Positions 6,885 to 15,315 of a stretch of 20,168 bases of DNA are shown here, piece after piece; the stretch's first letter is position 1; each line of letters starts with the position of its first letter. Position numbers and translations under genes: made by a program. Origin of the DNA: Spirochaetota bacterium. GTDB taxonomy: Bacteria; Spirochaetota; Leptospiria; Turneriellales; Turneriellaceae. The notes beneath the pieces were generated by a model that saw only the letters and a list, made by a program, of their open reading frames with translations, did no database searches and was not told where the DNA came from. The stretch lies in NCBI GenBank assembly GCA_963205035.1, contig CAUJII010000043.1, positions 1-20,168 on the forward strand, written 5' to 3'.

Positions 6885-8279
6885 CTAAGCCTCGTTCGCC
6901 TCGCTGGCATTTTCCGCAGATAGTTGTTTTCCAAGTTCTGCATATCCCATTTTTTTTCCTTTTTTCACGATGCCTTCGTCTTCAAAATAGTTGAAGATAA
7001 ACTCCCGGTTGAAAACAGTCAGGTAAGAAGAGATTATAGAAGCCCACGGGCTGTTATCCTCGGCTGAGGACATCTGATCGATTTGTGCGTTCAAGAAATT
7101 CAGGAACTCTTCGGATTTACCGGTCGGGCTTTCTACGCTTTCTGTCTCGGCGCGGACATATTTCTTAAACAAGTCTCGGTATGTGTCTTCGCTCTTATGT
7201 TTTTTCTGGTAGTTCTTCTCGGCGTCGCGGATAAGCTGTGTAAAGAGTAGATTGGGTTTTTCCATCTCGCTCAATGCCTTGCTCAAGTCTGCGATTTGTT
7301 TCTCCGAAACGCTTTCTCTTTCGATTTTTCGTTCGGTGAAGAAATCGCTTATTTTTTGTTGCAAATAGCTTTCAGATAGAAAAAACTCTGCATTCTGTTG
7401 CAGCGTCTTGAGCGCCTTGTCCGTTTCAGATCGGATGAGCGCGACCATGAAGCGTTTTTCCAATCCTGTGCGGACTCGTGCACGGAATTCGCTAATTGTC
7501 TTTGATGGCGCAAACTTTTCAGAGACAAGCGCATCGGTGAGTTCGGGAAGGCGCGGTTTCAAAATTTTTGTGAGAGTCGCAATAATTTCGTAAGAGCGTT
7601 CTTTGTCTGCCTCTTGCGCCTGAAGGTTTTTCTTGAGCTTGAACTCTTCGCCGACTTTGCCTTTCTTATCGATAATTTGCTGTTCGAGTTCGCGGCTCAG
7701 CGAACCCGAACCCAACTCGACCTCGAAGCCTTGTTGGACTTCCCCCGATGGAGCATCGTCTATCCAAATCTCAAAATCGACCGTGACTTTATCGTTCTTT
7801 TCGGCGAACGTATTATCGCTTTCTTCGTAAGTCGCAAAGCGTAAGAGGCGGTCTTTGATTTCTTGGTCGATGTCGCTTTCTTCGATTGTGGGGATGTGCT
7901 TTGTAAGCTGAGCAACTTTCAGTTTGCCGATTTTAACGTACGGGAAAAGATCGAGCTGAATTGTAAAAGACATCTTGTCGCCTTTTTCCTCGACCTTCTC
8001 GATGCGCACAACGCGGTAAATGCGCTCTGCTGCTTTCGTCTCTACTTCTTCTATGTGGTTGTCGATGAGAGCATAGAGCGTCTCCAGGCGAATGTCGCCT
8101 GCAAATTTTTGCTTGAGAAGGTGCGCTGGAGCCTTGCCTTTGCGGAAACCTTTGATTTCGGCGTTCGCTCCGACTTTTTTTAACGCTGCTTCTTCGGCAG
8201 GTTTGAGCTCTTCAGAGTTGACTGTGATGTCGGCCTTTACACGAGTCTCCGATTCGCGGCTCACGGAAATAGATGGCAT
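6885..8279 (-). CDS. tig: Trigger factor, ribosome-associated chaperone
   Basis: Trigger factor binds the ribosome near the exit tunnel and shields nascent chains. The 464-residue protein has the three-part layout. The N-terminal ribosome-binding domain carries the signature GFRKGKAP at residues 44-51. A FKBP-like region follows at about 150-250 (DKVTVDFEIWIDD, then VELGSGSLSRELEQQIIDKKGKVGEEF) and looks degenerate, so prolyl isomerase activity is doubtful. The rest is a long, charged alpha-helical chaperone domain. Length is slightly above the usual 430-450, with extra Ser/Glu-rich sequence near 385-410. The usual clpP-clpX neighbours are absent; tig heads an operon with the M23 peptidase, hemB and prmA. 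It is transcribed divergently from hemN across about 120 bases. Confidence 0.93.
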   Translation of the reverse strand: MPSISVSRESETRVKADITVNSEELKPAEEAALKKVGANAEIKGFRKGKAPAHLLKQKFAGDIRLETLYALIDNHIEEVETKAAERIYRVVRIEKVEEKGDKMSFTIQLDLFPYVKIGKLKVAQLTKHIPTIEESDIDQEIKDRLLRFATYEESDNTFAEKNDKVTVDFEIWIDDAPSGEVQQGFEVELGSGSLSRELEQQIIDKKGKVGEEFKLKKNLQAQEADKERSYEIIATLTKILKPRLPELTDALVSEKFAPSKTISEFRARVRTGLEKRFMVALIRSETDKALKTLQQNAEFFLSESYLQQKISDFFTERKIERESVSEKQIADLSKALSEMEKPNLLFTQLIRDAEKNYQKKHKSEDTYRDLFKKYVRAETESVESPTGKSEEFLNFLNAQIDQMSSAEDNSPWASIISSYLTVFNREFIFNYFEDEGIVKKGKKMGYAELGKQLSAENASEANEA

Positions 8280-8400
8280 TTAGGCATTCTTTCTTAGAGA
8301 AACAGCGCGTCAATTTGAGTAACTGGGCCCCCTGACCATTCGTTGACCGAGCAAATCGGCACACTTGACGCCGCCCCGGCGCGTTGCAGTTTGCTTTTCC

Positions 8401-9780
8401 ATGCTCGAGAACAAAATCGTCGAAGACCTTATCTTACGCTATAATTCTCCCGTGCCGCGTTATACCTCTTATCCAACAGCGCTCGAGTTTGGCGCTCTCG
8501 AAGACTCGGCTCTTGCAAAAAGTTATGGCGCGCTCGACACCGCTAAGCCGCTTTCTGTTTACATTCACTTGCCGTTCTGCGCGAACCAGTGTTTGTATTG
8601 CGGTTGTAATGTGCTCCTCTCGCGCCGCATCGATGTCGTCGATTCGTATCTACCACTTTTGCTCGATGAGATAAGACTCAAAACACAACTCTTGCATAAC
8701 GGGGAGGGCGGGAAGCCTTTGGTTAGCCAAATCCATTTCGGTGGAGGCACTCCCAACTTCTTGCACCTGAGCCATTGGGATTTACTCTTTGAAGGCTTGC
8801 ACCGGTATTTTGATTTTACGACTGACGCTGAAATGTCGGTCGAGTTGGATCCCGCGGTTTTAACCGAGGGGTATTTGCCTCACCTGCGCAAGTTAGGTTT
8901 TAACCGCGTGAGCTATGGCGTGCAAGACGTGACATCGAAGGTGCTCGAAGCGGTGAACCGGCCGCAGAACATCGACCACATCAAAGACGTTGTCGTCGAA
9001 AGCCGTCGCGAGGGTTTTAGCTCCGTCAACATCGACCTCATCTATGGCCTGCCTCACCAAACTCTCGAAAGTTACCAGTCGAATTTGGCGTTCATTCAGG
9101 AGCTCATGCCCGACCGTATCGCGCTTTTTTCTTACGCGCATGTGCCTTGGCTCAAGCACCACCAACGCCGTCTCGACGCATCGGCGCTCACCACGCCCAC
9201 AGAAAAATTACGGATTTACCTCTCGGCTCGCGAACGCTTCGAGAAGATGGGGTATGAGCAAATTGGGATGGATCACTTTGGTTTGCCGGGCGATTCTCTA
9301 ACCGAGGCTTATAGAAACAAAACGCTGCATCGAAACTTCATGGGATACACAACGCAGAAGACTCTCGACATGCTCGCGTTCGGCACGAGTGCGATTGGTT
9401 TTGTCTCGGGTGTCTACATGCAAAACCACATCAAGATGTCGGGCTATCGCAATGCAATTCAAAATCAAAACGCTTGGTTTGAGAAGGGCTTTGCAATGAG
9501 CACAGAAGATGCGCTGCGCCATGAAATTATTACGCAACTCATGTCGAATTTTCAAATCCGCTTCAAAGAAATCGAAGAGCAATATGGGATTCACTTCACC
9601 GAACATTTCGCTCGCGAGATGACGGACTTAGAGCACTACGTCGAAGAAGGGCATGCGGAAATGGATAGTACACATTTTGAAACCACAGAAACCGGCAGTT
9701 TCATTATCCGCCACATCGCGTCGGTTTTCGATGCGTATCGAAAAGGCAGCGAGCAGAAAGGTTTTTCAAAGGCGATTTAG
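8401..9780 (+). CDS. hemN: Oxygen-independent coproporphyrinogen III oxidase (radical SAM)
   Basis: HemN decarboxylates two propionate side chains of coproporphyrinogen III to give protoporphyrinogen IX without oxygen. With the ATG at 8401 the protein has 459 residues and starts MLENKIVEDLILRYN, followed by PRYTSYPTALEF at 19-30, which aligns with the E. coli HemN N-terminus. The radical-SAM cluster motif is IHLPFCANQCLYCGCN, with Cys60, Cys64 and Cys67 as cluster ligands and Cys69 next to them. FGGGTPNFL follows. The HemN-specific C-terminal region is present, which separates it from the HemW-type relatives. A TTG at 8365 would add 12 residues that do not fit the family. The stop overlaps that of the convergent TPR gene. 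Confidence 0.94.
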   Translation: MLENKIVEDLILRYNSPVPRYTSYPTALEFGALEDSALAKSYGALDTAKPLSVYIHLPFCANQCLYCGCNVLLSRRIDVVDSYLPLLLDEIRLKTQLLHNGEGGKPLVSQIHFGGGTPNFLHLSHWDLLFEGLHRYFDFTTDAEMSVELDPAVLTEGYLPHLRKLGFNRVSYGVQDVTSKVLEAVNRPQNIDHIKDVVVESRREGFSSVNIDLIYGLPHQTLESYQSNLAFIQELMPDRIALFSYAHVPWLKHHQRRLDASALTTPTEKLRIYLSARERFEKMGYEQIGMDHFGLPGDSLTEAYRNKTLHRNFMGYTTQKTLDMLAFGTSAIGFVSGVYMQNHIKMSGYRNAIQNQNAWFEKGFAMSTEDALRHEIITQLMSNFQIRFKEIEEQYGIHFTEHFAREMTDLEHYVEEGHAEMDSTHFETTETGSFIIRHIASVFDAYRKGSEQKGFSKAI

Positions 9781-10409
9781 CAAAGCGTCACAGCTGACTT
9801 ACATTGCGTGAGCACATCTAACGCAGCCCTGAAGTTCCCCTCTGCCATGTGCGCCATCGCCAATGAAATCGCCGTGTTTATGCTCTCATCTTTGTGCGCT
9901 TTGGTAAAAGAGGGTTTTGTGTTTTCGATAAATTTGCGTACACCAACCGCGCTGCCGAAGCGGCTTTGAATCATCGAATCGAAATTGGGCAAAGCGTTGA
10001 GGCCGCTCCGCTTACGCAGAAACCCACAGACTTTTTCCGCTTCGTTTATTTTGCCGAGAGCCAGAAACGCCTCGCAGACGTGGAGCAATGCCTGCGGAGG
10101 GAGTGCTTCGCGTTCGCTGTTACTCAAGGCAAAAAAATAGTCTTGCGTCAAGCTATGCTTTCCTAATTTTTGCGCGCATTCTATCGCCATTCCTACGGCA
10201 TTCAAGTCGCGGTTGCCCTCGGTGCTCGTCTGTACGTATTGCGAATAGTAAGTAAGGACTTTGTCGGGCTTTCCCCGACGCACATAGTATTGTGTCGCAT
10301 ATTGCAGAACTTGCGGGCTTTGGAGTGTGCCCGTGCTTTGCGACAGCGCGAGTTCAATTTTCGCATGCGCTCCTTGAGCTTCAAGGCTTTGGAGGGTTGA
10401 AATATCCAT
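9777..10409 (-). CDS. TPR-like helical repeat protein, function unknown
   Basis: The 210-residue protein has no signal peptide or membrane segment and appears cytoplasmic. It looks like paired alpha helices with TPR-like spacing: VLQYATQYYVRRGKPDKVLTYY at about 34-55 (only the pattern, not the whole, is diagnostic), then a second unit around LLHVCEAFLALGKINEAEKV, and a third around AISLAMAHMAEGNFRAALDVL. The motif W-x-LG is imperfect, so the TPR call is by pattern. It lies 59 bases downstream of mfd on the same strand and could be the last gene of that operon. A small inverted repeat (10420-10433) lies in the gap. Its stop codon overlaps the hemN stop from the other strand. No specific role can be assigned. 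Confidence 0.75.
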   Translation of the reverse strand: MDISTLQSLEAQGAHAKIELALSQSTGTLQSPQVLQYATQYYVRRGKPDKVLTYYSQYVQTSTEGNRDLNAVGMAIECAQKLGKHSLTQDYFFALSNSEREALPPQALLHVCEAFLALGKINEAEKVCGFLRKRSGLNALPNFDSMIQSRFGSAVGVRKFIENTKPSFTKAHKDESINTAISLAMAHMAEGNFRAALDVLTQCKSAVTLC

Positions 10410-10419
10410 GGTTAATTTT

Positions 10420-10433
10420 CGGCCTGTCGGCCG
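10420..10433. repeat. Short inverted repeat between mfd and the TPR gene
   Basis: CGGCC-TGTC-GGCCG forms a five-base GC-only stem with a four-base loop. It sits 11 bases upstream of the TPR start. No T-run follows on either strand, so an intrinsic terminator is not supported. It may be a small 5' leader hairpin or chance. Confidence 0.4.
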
Positions 10434-10468
10434 CGTTTCCGTAGTTAAAGAACTGGGTTATTTGAGAT

Positions 10469-13400
10469 TTAGGACGCGCCCAAACTCAAAAATTTTAATA
10501 ACGCGCGCAATTCGCGAAGGAATGCAATCGAAGGCTCTAACGCAAGGTTCAGGTTGATGCGCTTCGTGTCGCTGGGGTCGAGTGTCACGCGGCGGTCGCG
10601 GCTTAAGAGTCCCATCATTTTTTCCATGTCGATGCGGTGGGACGCACCCACCAGAAGGTAGCACGACTTTGTTTGCATCTCCACTGCGACACGCTCTAAA
10701 CGCATCGCGTCGGCTAAGTGGCGTATTTCTTCATAAAGAAGCATCGTCTCGACAGTTTCCGGCGGTGGACCGAAGCGGTCGATAAGAGCTTCGCGCACAG
10801 AGACAAAGTCTTCGAGGCTTTCAGCGGCAGAAATCGATTTGTAAAATTCCATCTTTGCGCGCGTCTCTTCGATATACGCGTCTGGAAAATACCAATCGCA
10901 CGGTAAGACGATGGTCGAGTGGAACTCCGTCTCTTCTTGCTTCTGTCCGCGCAGCTCACGGATCTTGTCGTTCAGCATCGCAGAATAAAGCTCAAAGCCA
11001 ATTTCCATAATTTCGCCGCTTTGCTCTTTCCCCAAGATATTGCCTGCGCCGCGTATTTCTAAATCCTTCATCGCTATTTTGAATCCCGCGCCCAAGTCGT
11101 CATATTCTGCGAGCACTTCGAGTCGCCGCGCCGCTTCCCCCGTGAGAGTCTTTATCGAAGGTGAGGGGTAGAAGAAATACGCATACGCTTGTTTGTCAGA
11201 GCGGCCCACACGCCCTTTGAGTTGGTAGAGTTGGCTTAACCCAAACTCATGCGCGTTCAAAACGATGAGCGTGTTGACGTTCGGAATATCGATTCCCGAT
11301 TCGATAATTGTCGTGCTCACCAAAATATCGTAGGCGTGTTGGTAGAAATCCACCATAATTTCTTCGATCGCGTTTTCGCTCATCTGCCCGTGCAAGACTG
11401 CCGTTCGCGACTTAGGCACGAGCGAATGGATTCTGAGCGCCTGTTCTTGAATTGTCTTCACTTTGTTGTGAAGCACGTAGACTTGCCCGCCCCTATCGAG
11501 TTCGCGTTTGATGGCAAGGCGCAAGACTTCTTCGTTGTCCGTCAAGACATGCGTTTCAATCTTGCGCCTGTCGGCGGGTGGGGTTTCGATAATACTGAGT
11601 TCTCGAATCCCCGCAAGCGACATGTGGAGCGTTCGGGGGATGGGCGTTGCAGTCAGAGCTAAAGAATCCAAGTTATGCTTCATTTGTCTGAGCTTCTCTT
11701 TATGCGCCACGCCGAAGCGTTGCTCTTCGTCGATGATGAGAAGCCCGAGTGATTTGTATGTAATGTCGCTCGCCAAGAGCGCGTGCGTGCCAATCACGAT
11801 GTCGAGTTTGCCCTCTTTGAGTTTCTGCTTGATCTCTATAATTTCGGTTGTGCTGCGAAATCGACTCATGTAATCGATGCGCACGGGATAATCGGCGAAG
11901 CGTTGGCTGAAGCTGCGAAAATGTTGAAACGCGAGAATCGTCGTCGGGCAAAGAAGTGCTACTTGCTTGCCTGCCATGACGGCCTTAAAAGCTGCGCGTA
12001 TCGCCACTTCGGTTTTACCAAAACCGACATCGCCGCACACAAGGCGGTCCATCGCACGCTCTGATTCCATGTCGGCTTTGATGGCTTGGATCGTTTCCAG
12101 TTGGTGCTCGGTTTCCGTGTAAGGGAACGCCGCTTCAAAGTCGTGCTGAAAGCTCGAATCCGGAGGATACATGAAGCCTTTTTCTTCGAGTCGCTTAGCG
12201 TAAAGTTCGATGAGTTCTTCTGCAATCGAATCGACGATGCGCTTCACCCGTGCGCGCGTTTTTGCCCACGACGATTTTTTGCCCAAGTGATCTAAGCGTG
12301 GGTTTTCTGTCGCGCCAATGTATTTGTGGACAAGGTTTAGTTGATCGAGTGGAACAAAGAGTTTGTCACCATCCGAAAAAGAGAGTTCAAGAAAGTCGCG
12401 CTCGTTCTGCTGCACCTTCATGCGCTTGAGCGAAGCAAACCGCGCGATGCCATAATTGACGTGGACTACATAGTCGCCTTCTTTGAGATCGGTGTAGCTC
12501 TCAATGAGACGGCTTATATTTTTGTCTGCCGCATATTTTCTGACAACGCGGCCAAAAATATCGTGTTCTGTAAAGACAACCGTTTCGCCGTTTGTAAATC
12601 CGTGGGGATAAAATTCGCCGATGAGGTTGACGGGTTGAAAATCGGCGAGAGCACTCAAGAGCCTCTCGCGCTGATTTTCCGATTCGATAAAATACCAGAT
12701 TTTATTTCTGTTCTTGTTCTCGATAAAGTCTTTGAGAAGGCCCAACCTGCCGCCGAACTTTGGAGTTTCTACCCATGCAGAATTTTCTGAGGCATTCGCG
12801 ACTTCGCGTGCACTCAGAAGTTTTTCTTCGATGGTGGAGTTTTCGACAAAGAGTTCGTTCGGTCTAAGCTTCGCCGCACTTTCCGATTTCTCAAAAAGAT
12901 AGGTGCGCTCTTGAGTCACGCTTCCAAGCCGCGCAAGAACTTTCTCCGGTTCAAAAACAAAGAGGTCGTGCGTCCACACGTCGAGTGCGGAAACGGTTTT
13001 TTGCAGAGCCGGATAAAGGTCTGCAAACCCCGCGAGGTTTAACCCACTGGTTTGCAAAATGGGCGGCAAGAGTTTTCCTTGGAGCGCGTTTTTTTTTATG
13101 AACTGATCGACCGCAGCTTCGATATTTGTCAGCGTCGCCTGGAGCGCAGCAACGCGTACTTCAGTGAGGTTTTCTGTGCTGCGCTGTGTTTCGTGTGAAA
13201 ACGCCTTGATACTTTCGACCTCATCGCCAAAGAAATCGAGGCGTACGGGGTATTCACGATCGGGAGGGAAAAGATCGATGATGTTGCCTTTGACTGAAAA
13301 CTCTCCGGGCCGTGTTACGGGATTTATTTGGGCAAATCCATACTGTGCCAGAGCGGCGATAAAATGACTGCGCGAAAGAGTCGCTCCTTTCTTGACAGTC

Positions 13401-13828
13401 TGGACCGAAGAGTCTTTATCGGGCACTGTGATAAACTGAGAGATGCCTTCAATCGATGCAACCAAAAGGCATGCCTCGGTGGAGTGGATAAGATGCGTCG
13501 CGCGCGTGCGTTGGTATTCTTTTTCTTTGTCCGATAAAGTAAAGCTATAAGGAATAACTCCCCAGGAGACAAGAGCTGCAAACTCGTATTTCTTCGGTTG
13601 AAGCGTTCGGATCGACTCCCAAGCGCGCACGAGTTCGAGCGCAGTTTGGTCGTCCGAAACTAACCAGAGTTGGCGGTGTGTGCGGTTGCGCGATTGGACG
13701 TAATGCAGATGAGAAAGATAGGGGATTAGCGAAAGCGGAGCTTCGACGGGAGCATTCTTGCTGCGTAACGCATGTAGTTCGTTCGCTAAAGCCTCTTCAG
13801 TATTCGTGAGAAAATCTGGGGTACTCAT
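10469..13828 (-). CDS. mfd: Transcription-repair coupling factor
   Basis: Mfd is a DNA translocase that releases RNA polymerase stalled at lesions and recruits UvrA. The 1119-residue protein has the expected order. A UvrB-like region includes RPGEFSVKGNIIDLFP near 173-188. The RNA polymerase interaction domain lies near 445-505 (LKEGDYVVHVNYGIARF, VPLDQLNLVHKYIG). The RecG-like motor carries Walker A GDVGFGKTE near 599-607, the DEEQ box in IIDEEQRFGV near 697-706, and TATPIPRTLHMS near 725-736. Helicase motif VI-type sequence QLKGRVGRSDKQAYAYF follows, then the TRCF C-terminal domain (DLEIRGAGNILGKEQSG onward). Length is near normal. It overlaps trmL by four bases (ATGA, 13825-13828), suggesting translational coupling. 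Confidence 0.97.
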   Translation of the reverse strand: MSTPDFLTNTEEALANELHALRSKNAPVEAPLSLIPYLSHLHYVQSRNRTHRQLWLVSDDQTALELVRAWESIRTLQPKKYEFAALVSWGVIPYSFTLSDKEKEYQRTRATHLIHSTEACLLVASIEGISQFITVPDKDSSVQTVKKGATLSRSHFIAALAQYGFAQINPVTRPGEFSVKGNIIDLFPPDREYPVRLDFFGDEVESIKAFSHETQRSTENLTEVRVAALQATLTNIEAAVDQFIKKNALQGKLLPPILQTSGLNLAGFADLYPALQKTVSALDVWTHDLFVFEPEKVLARLGSVTQERTYLFEKSESAAKLRPNELFVENSTIEEKLLSAREVANASENSAWVETPKFGGRLGLLKDFIENKNRNKIWYFIESENQRERLLSALADFQPVNLIGEFYPHGFTNGETVVFTEHDIFGRVVRKYAADKNISRLIESYTDLKEGDYVVHVNYGIARFASLKRMKVQQNERDFLELSFSDGDKLFVPLDQLNLVHKYIGATENPRLDHLGKKSSWAKTRARVKRIVDSIAEELIELYAKRLEEKGFMYPPDSSFQHDFEAAFPYTETEHQLETIQAIKADMESERAMDRLVCGDVGFGKTEVAIRAAFKAVMAGKQVALLCPTTILAFQHFRSFSQRFADYPVRIDYMSRFRSTTEIIEIKQKLKEGKLDIVIGTHALLASDITYKSLGLLIIDEEQRFGVAHKEKLRQMKHNLDSLALTATPIPRTLHMSLAGIRELSIIETPPADRRKIETHVLTDNEEVLRLAIKRELDRGGQVYVLHNKVKTIQEQALRIHSLVPKSRTAVLHGQMSENAIEEIMVDFYQHAYDILVSTTIIESGIDIPNVNTLIVLNAHEFGLSQLYQLKGRVGRSDKQAYAYFFYPSPSIKTLTGEAARRLEVLAEYDDLGAGFKIAMKDLEIRGAGNILGKEQSGEIMEIGFELYSAMLNDKIRELRGQKQEETEFHSTIVLPCDWYFPDAYIEETRAKMEFYKSISAAESLEDFVSVREALIDRFGPPPETVETMLLYEEIRHLADAMRLERVAVEMQTKSCYLLVGASHRIDMEKMMGLLSRDRRVTLDPSDTKRINLNLALEPSIAFLRELRALLKFLSLGAS

Positions 13829-14373
13829 GATCGTCTTATGAATGCGTGCCGCGGGTATTCTGTTTCGAGATGCCGCGCATTCGAGCCATAAAGCCGCGCA
13901 ACGTATGTATACGCAACCACGGCGACGGCGTTCGAAAGATTGAGACTACGCACAGGCCCGCTCATTGGTATGTACACACTGTGTTGTGTATAACGCAGAA
14001 AAGTAGGGGAGAGCCCTTGCGTTTCGCTTCCGAAGACAGGGATGTCGCCCTCTTGCCACTCGAAGGTCAACGCAGAATCGCTGCCTGTTTTTGTCACGGC
14101 TACGATGCGCCGCTTCGGGAACGCTTTAAGAAAATCTTTGAAACGCAAAAAATGATGAAACGTCAAGTCACTCCAGTGATCGAGCCCTGCACGGCGCACT
14201 GAAGAGGCGTCAAGATTAAATCCCGCACGGCCTGTGATGATGAGGGGAGAACGTATTCCCACACACAGCCGTGCGATGTTTCCGGTGTTCTGTGGAATTT
14301 GCGGCCGGTGCAAGACAATCGGTGGCCCTTCAAAAGGAATTTTGAGTGGAGCTTTAGAAATGCTCGAATCCAT
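13825..14373 (-). CDS. trmL: SPOUT-family tRNA (cytidine/uridine-34 2'-O)-methyltransferase, TrmL-like
   Basis: TrmL (YibK) methylates the ribose of the wobble base in certain tRNA-Leu species. The protein shows the three SPOUT motifs in order: IVLHRPQIPQNTGNIARLC at the start of the fold, VFGSETQGLSP in the middle and IPMSGPVRSLNLSNAVAVV at the SAM-binding trefoil knot. VRRAGLDHW, just after motif 1, matches the RRAGLDY stretch of TrmL rather than other SpoU relatives. I chose the ATG at 14373 (182 residues), which overlaps the end of thiL by 20 bases. A TTG at 14430 would add 19 residues without family support and overlap thiL by 77 bases. The stop overlaps the mfd start. The tRNA substrate is inferred from the family. 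Confidence 0.88.
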   Translation of the reverse strand: MDSSISKAPLKIPFEGPPIVLHRPQIPQNTGNIARLCVGIRSPLIITGRAGFNLDASSVRRAGLDHWSDLTFHHFLRFKDFLKAFPKRRIVAVTKTGSDSALTFEWQEGDIPVFGSETQGLSPTFLRYTQHSVYIPMSGPVRSLNLSNAVAVVAYTYVARLYGSNARHLETEYPRHAFIRRS

Positions 14374-15310
14374 GCGCAGTTGTCGAAAGCTTTCTTCCAC
14401 GCCACAAGTAGACGACGTGGGGATTTTCAACTCGGATAGCTTTTATTATTCCAACACGGCGAAAAGCGACACTCTGTTTTGTCGGTGCTTCATTGAGTGA
14501 AGGCGCAGCAATCGCGAAAACGGCCAAGTCTTCTGCTGCCGTCAAGATTTCCTGGGGAGCGCCGTTCTTCCAAGCCTTGAAGTGCTGCTCGACAGAAATA
14601 TCGGAGAGTTCGACTTCGAGAATCGCCGCGTTCGCATGCGCCAAAAGCCGTAAAGATTTTTCTAAAGAATCGCTTTGATCGATGGTTGCCTTGAGATGCC
14701 TCTGCTGCGGCAGATTCGGAAAAATTCGCGGTTTGAGAAATCCTTTCACATCATTTTTCTTATGCGGCAATTTATTTTCTAAGATATGCCGACTGAAATC
14801 GCTGCCACCAACTGAACCCAACTGGAGAAGCGCATCACCTGTGCGAACCGTTTTGTTTTTCCGTGGGATAAATTTACCTTGCGAACCTAAGAATACCAGC
14901 GTGAACATATCGACTTCGGACCGTGCCGTATCTCCACCGACGAGACAAATTTTGTGCTTTGTGAAAAGTGCGTCGAGCTCTTTTAAGAACGGCGCCAGAA
15001 ACTCGTGCGTTGCGTGCTCGCGTCGCAAAGCAAGATTCAAGAGAGCCGAATGCGGAAAAATTCCCTTGCATAAAAAATCCGACCAGTTGCGAGCAAAAAG
15101 TCGATACGCAATTTGTTGCGGCGTAAGCCACTCACTGCGATAATGCGTGTTCTCGATAACGCTGTCGCTTGCCGCGTAAATTTTCGCAGCGGCTTTGCTA
15201 CTACCGACAAGGCATCCAATGTCGTCGCCGGGTATTAAATTTGTTTGTGCCGACTTTAAGCTTTGTATGCGTTGGAGGATTTTCTCTTCTGTTAGAGACC
15301 GCGTAGAAAT
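14354..15310 (-). CDS. thiL: Thiamine-monophosphate kinase, apparently starting at ATT
   Basis: ThiL phosphorylates thiamine monophosphate to the active cofactor thiamine diphosphate. The frame reads STRSLTEEKILQRIQSL, then LIPGDDIG (residues 25-32, the GDD metal motif), then GGDTAR near 125-130, as in the family. No ATG, GTG or TTG occurs in this frame before residue 91, which is far inside the conserved domain, nor in the part of the overlapping frame inside the 3' end of proC that I read. The only plausible start is ATT at 15308-15310, eight bases after GGAG. That gives 318 residues, normal for ThiL. Later motifs are altered: family ISDGL appears as QSDSL and GEDYEL as AEDLAV, so activity is less certain. 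The gene starts six bases after the proC stop. An alternative is a sequence error hiding an ATG. Confidence 0.82.
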   Translation of the reverse strand: MSTRSLTEEKILQRIQSLKSAQTNLIPGDDIGCLVGSSKAAAKIYAASDSVIENTHYRSEWLTPQQIAYRLFARNWSDFLCKGIFPHSALLNLALRREHATHEFLAPFLKELDALFTKHKICLVGGDTARSEVDMFTLVFLGSQGKFIPRKNKTVRTGDALLQLGSVGGSDFSRHILENKLPHKKNDVKGFLKPRIFPNLPQQRHLKATIDQSDSLEKSLRLLAHANAAILEVELSDISVEQHFKAWKNGAPQEILTAAEDLAVFAIAAPSLNEAPTKQSVAFRRVGIIKAIRVENPHVVYLWRGRKLSTTAHGFEHF

Positions 15311-15315
15311 TTGCG

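Noticed and set aside
8365..8400. TTG at 8365 as hemN start
   Set aside because: It adds 12 residues with no family support; the ATG at 8401 gives the expected HemN N-terminus.
8280..8400. Sigma-70 promoters in the tig-hemN divergent region
   Set aside because: TTGAC-like hexamers occur on both strands, but none has a convincing -10 box at 16-18 bases, so no promoter is called.
10420..10433. Intrinsic terminator after mfd
   Set aside because: The stem is short and no T-run follows on either strand.
12341..12790. 149-codon plus-strand ORF antisense to mfd
   Set aside because: It lies entirely within the well-conserved mfd coding region and has no family features.
13825..14430. TTG at 14430 as trmL start
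   Set aside because: It lies 77 bases inside thiL and adds residues before the SPOUT fold; the ATG at 14373 is more plausible, though not proven.
14354..15040. TTG at 15040 as thiL start
   Set aside because: It would remove the conserved GDD motif and about 90 residues of the ThiL N-terminal domain that are clearly encoded upstream in the same frame.
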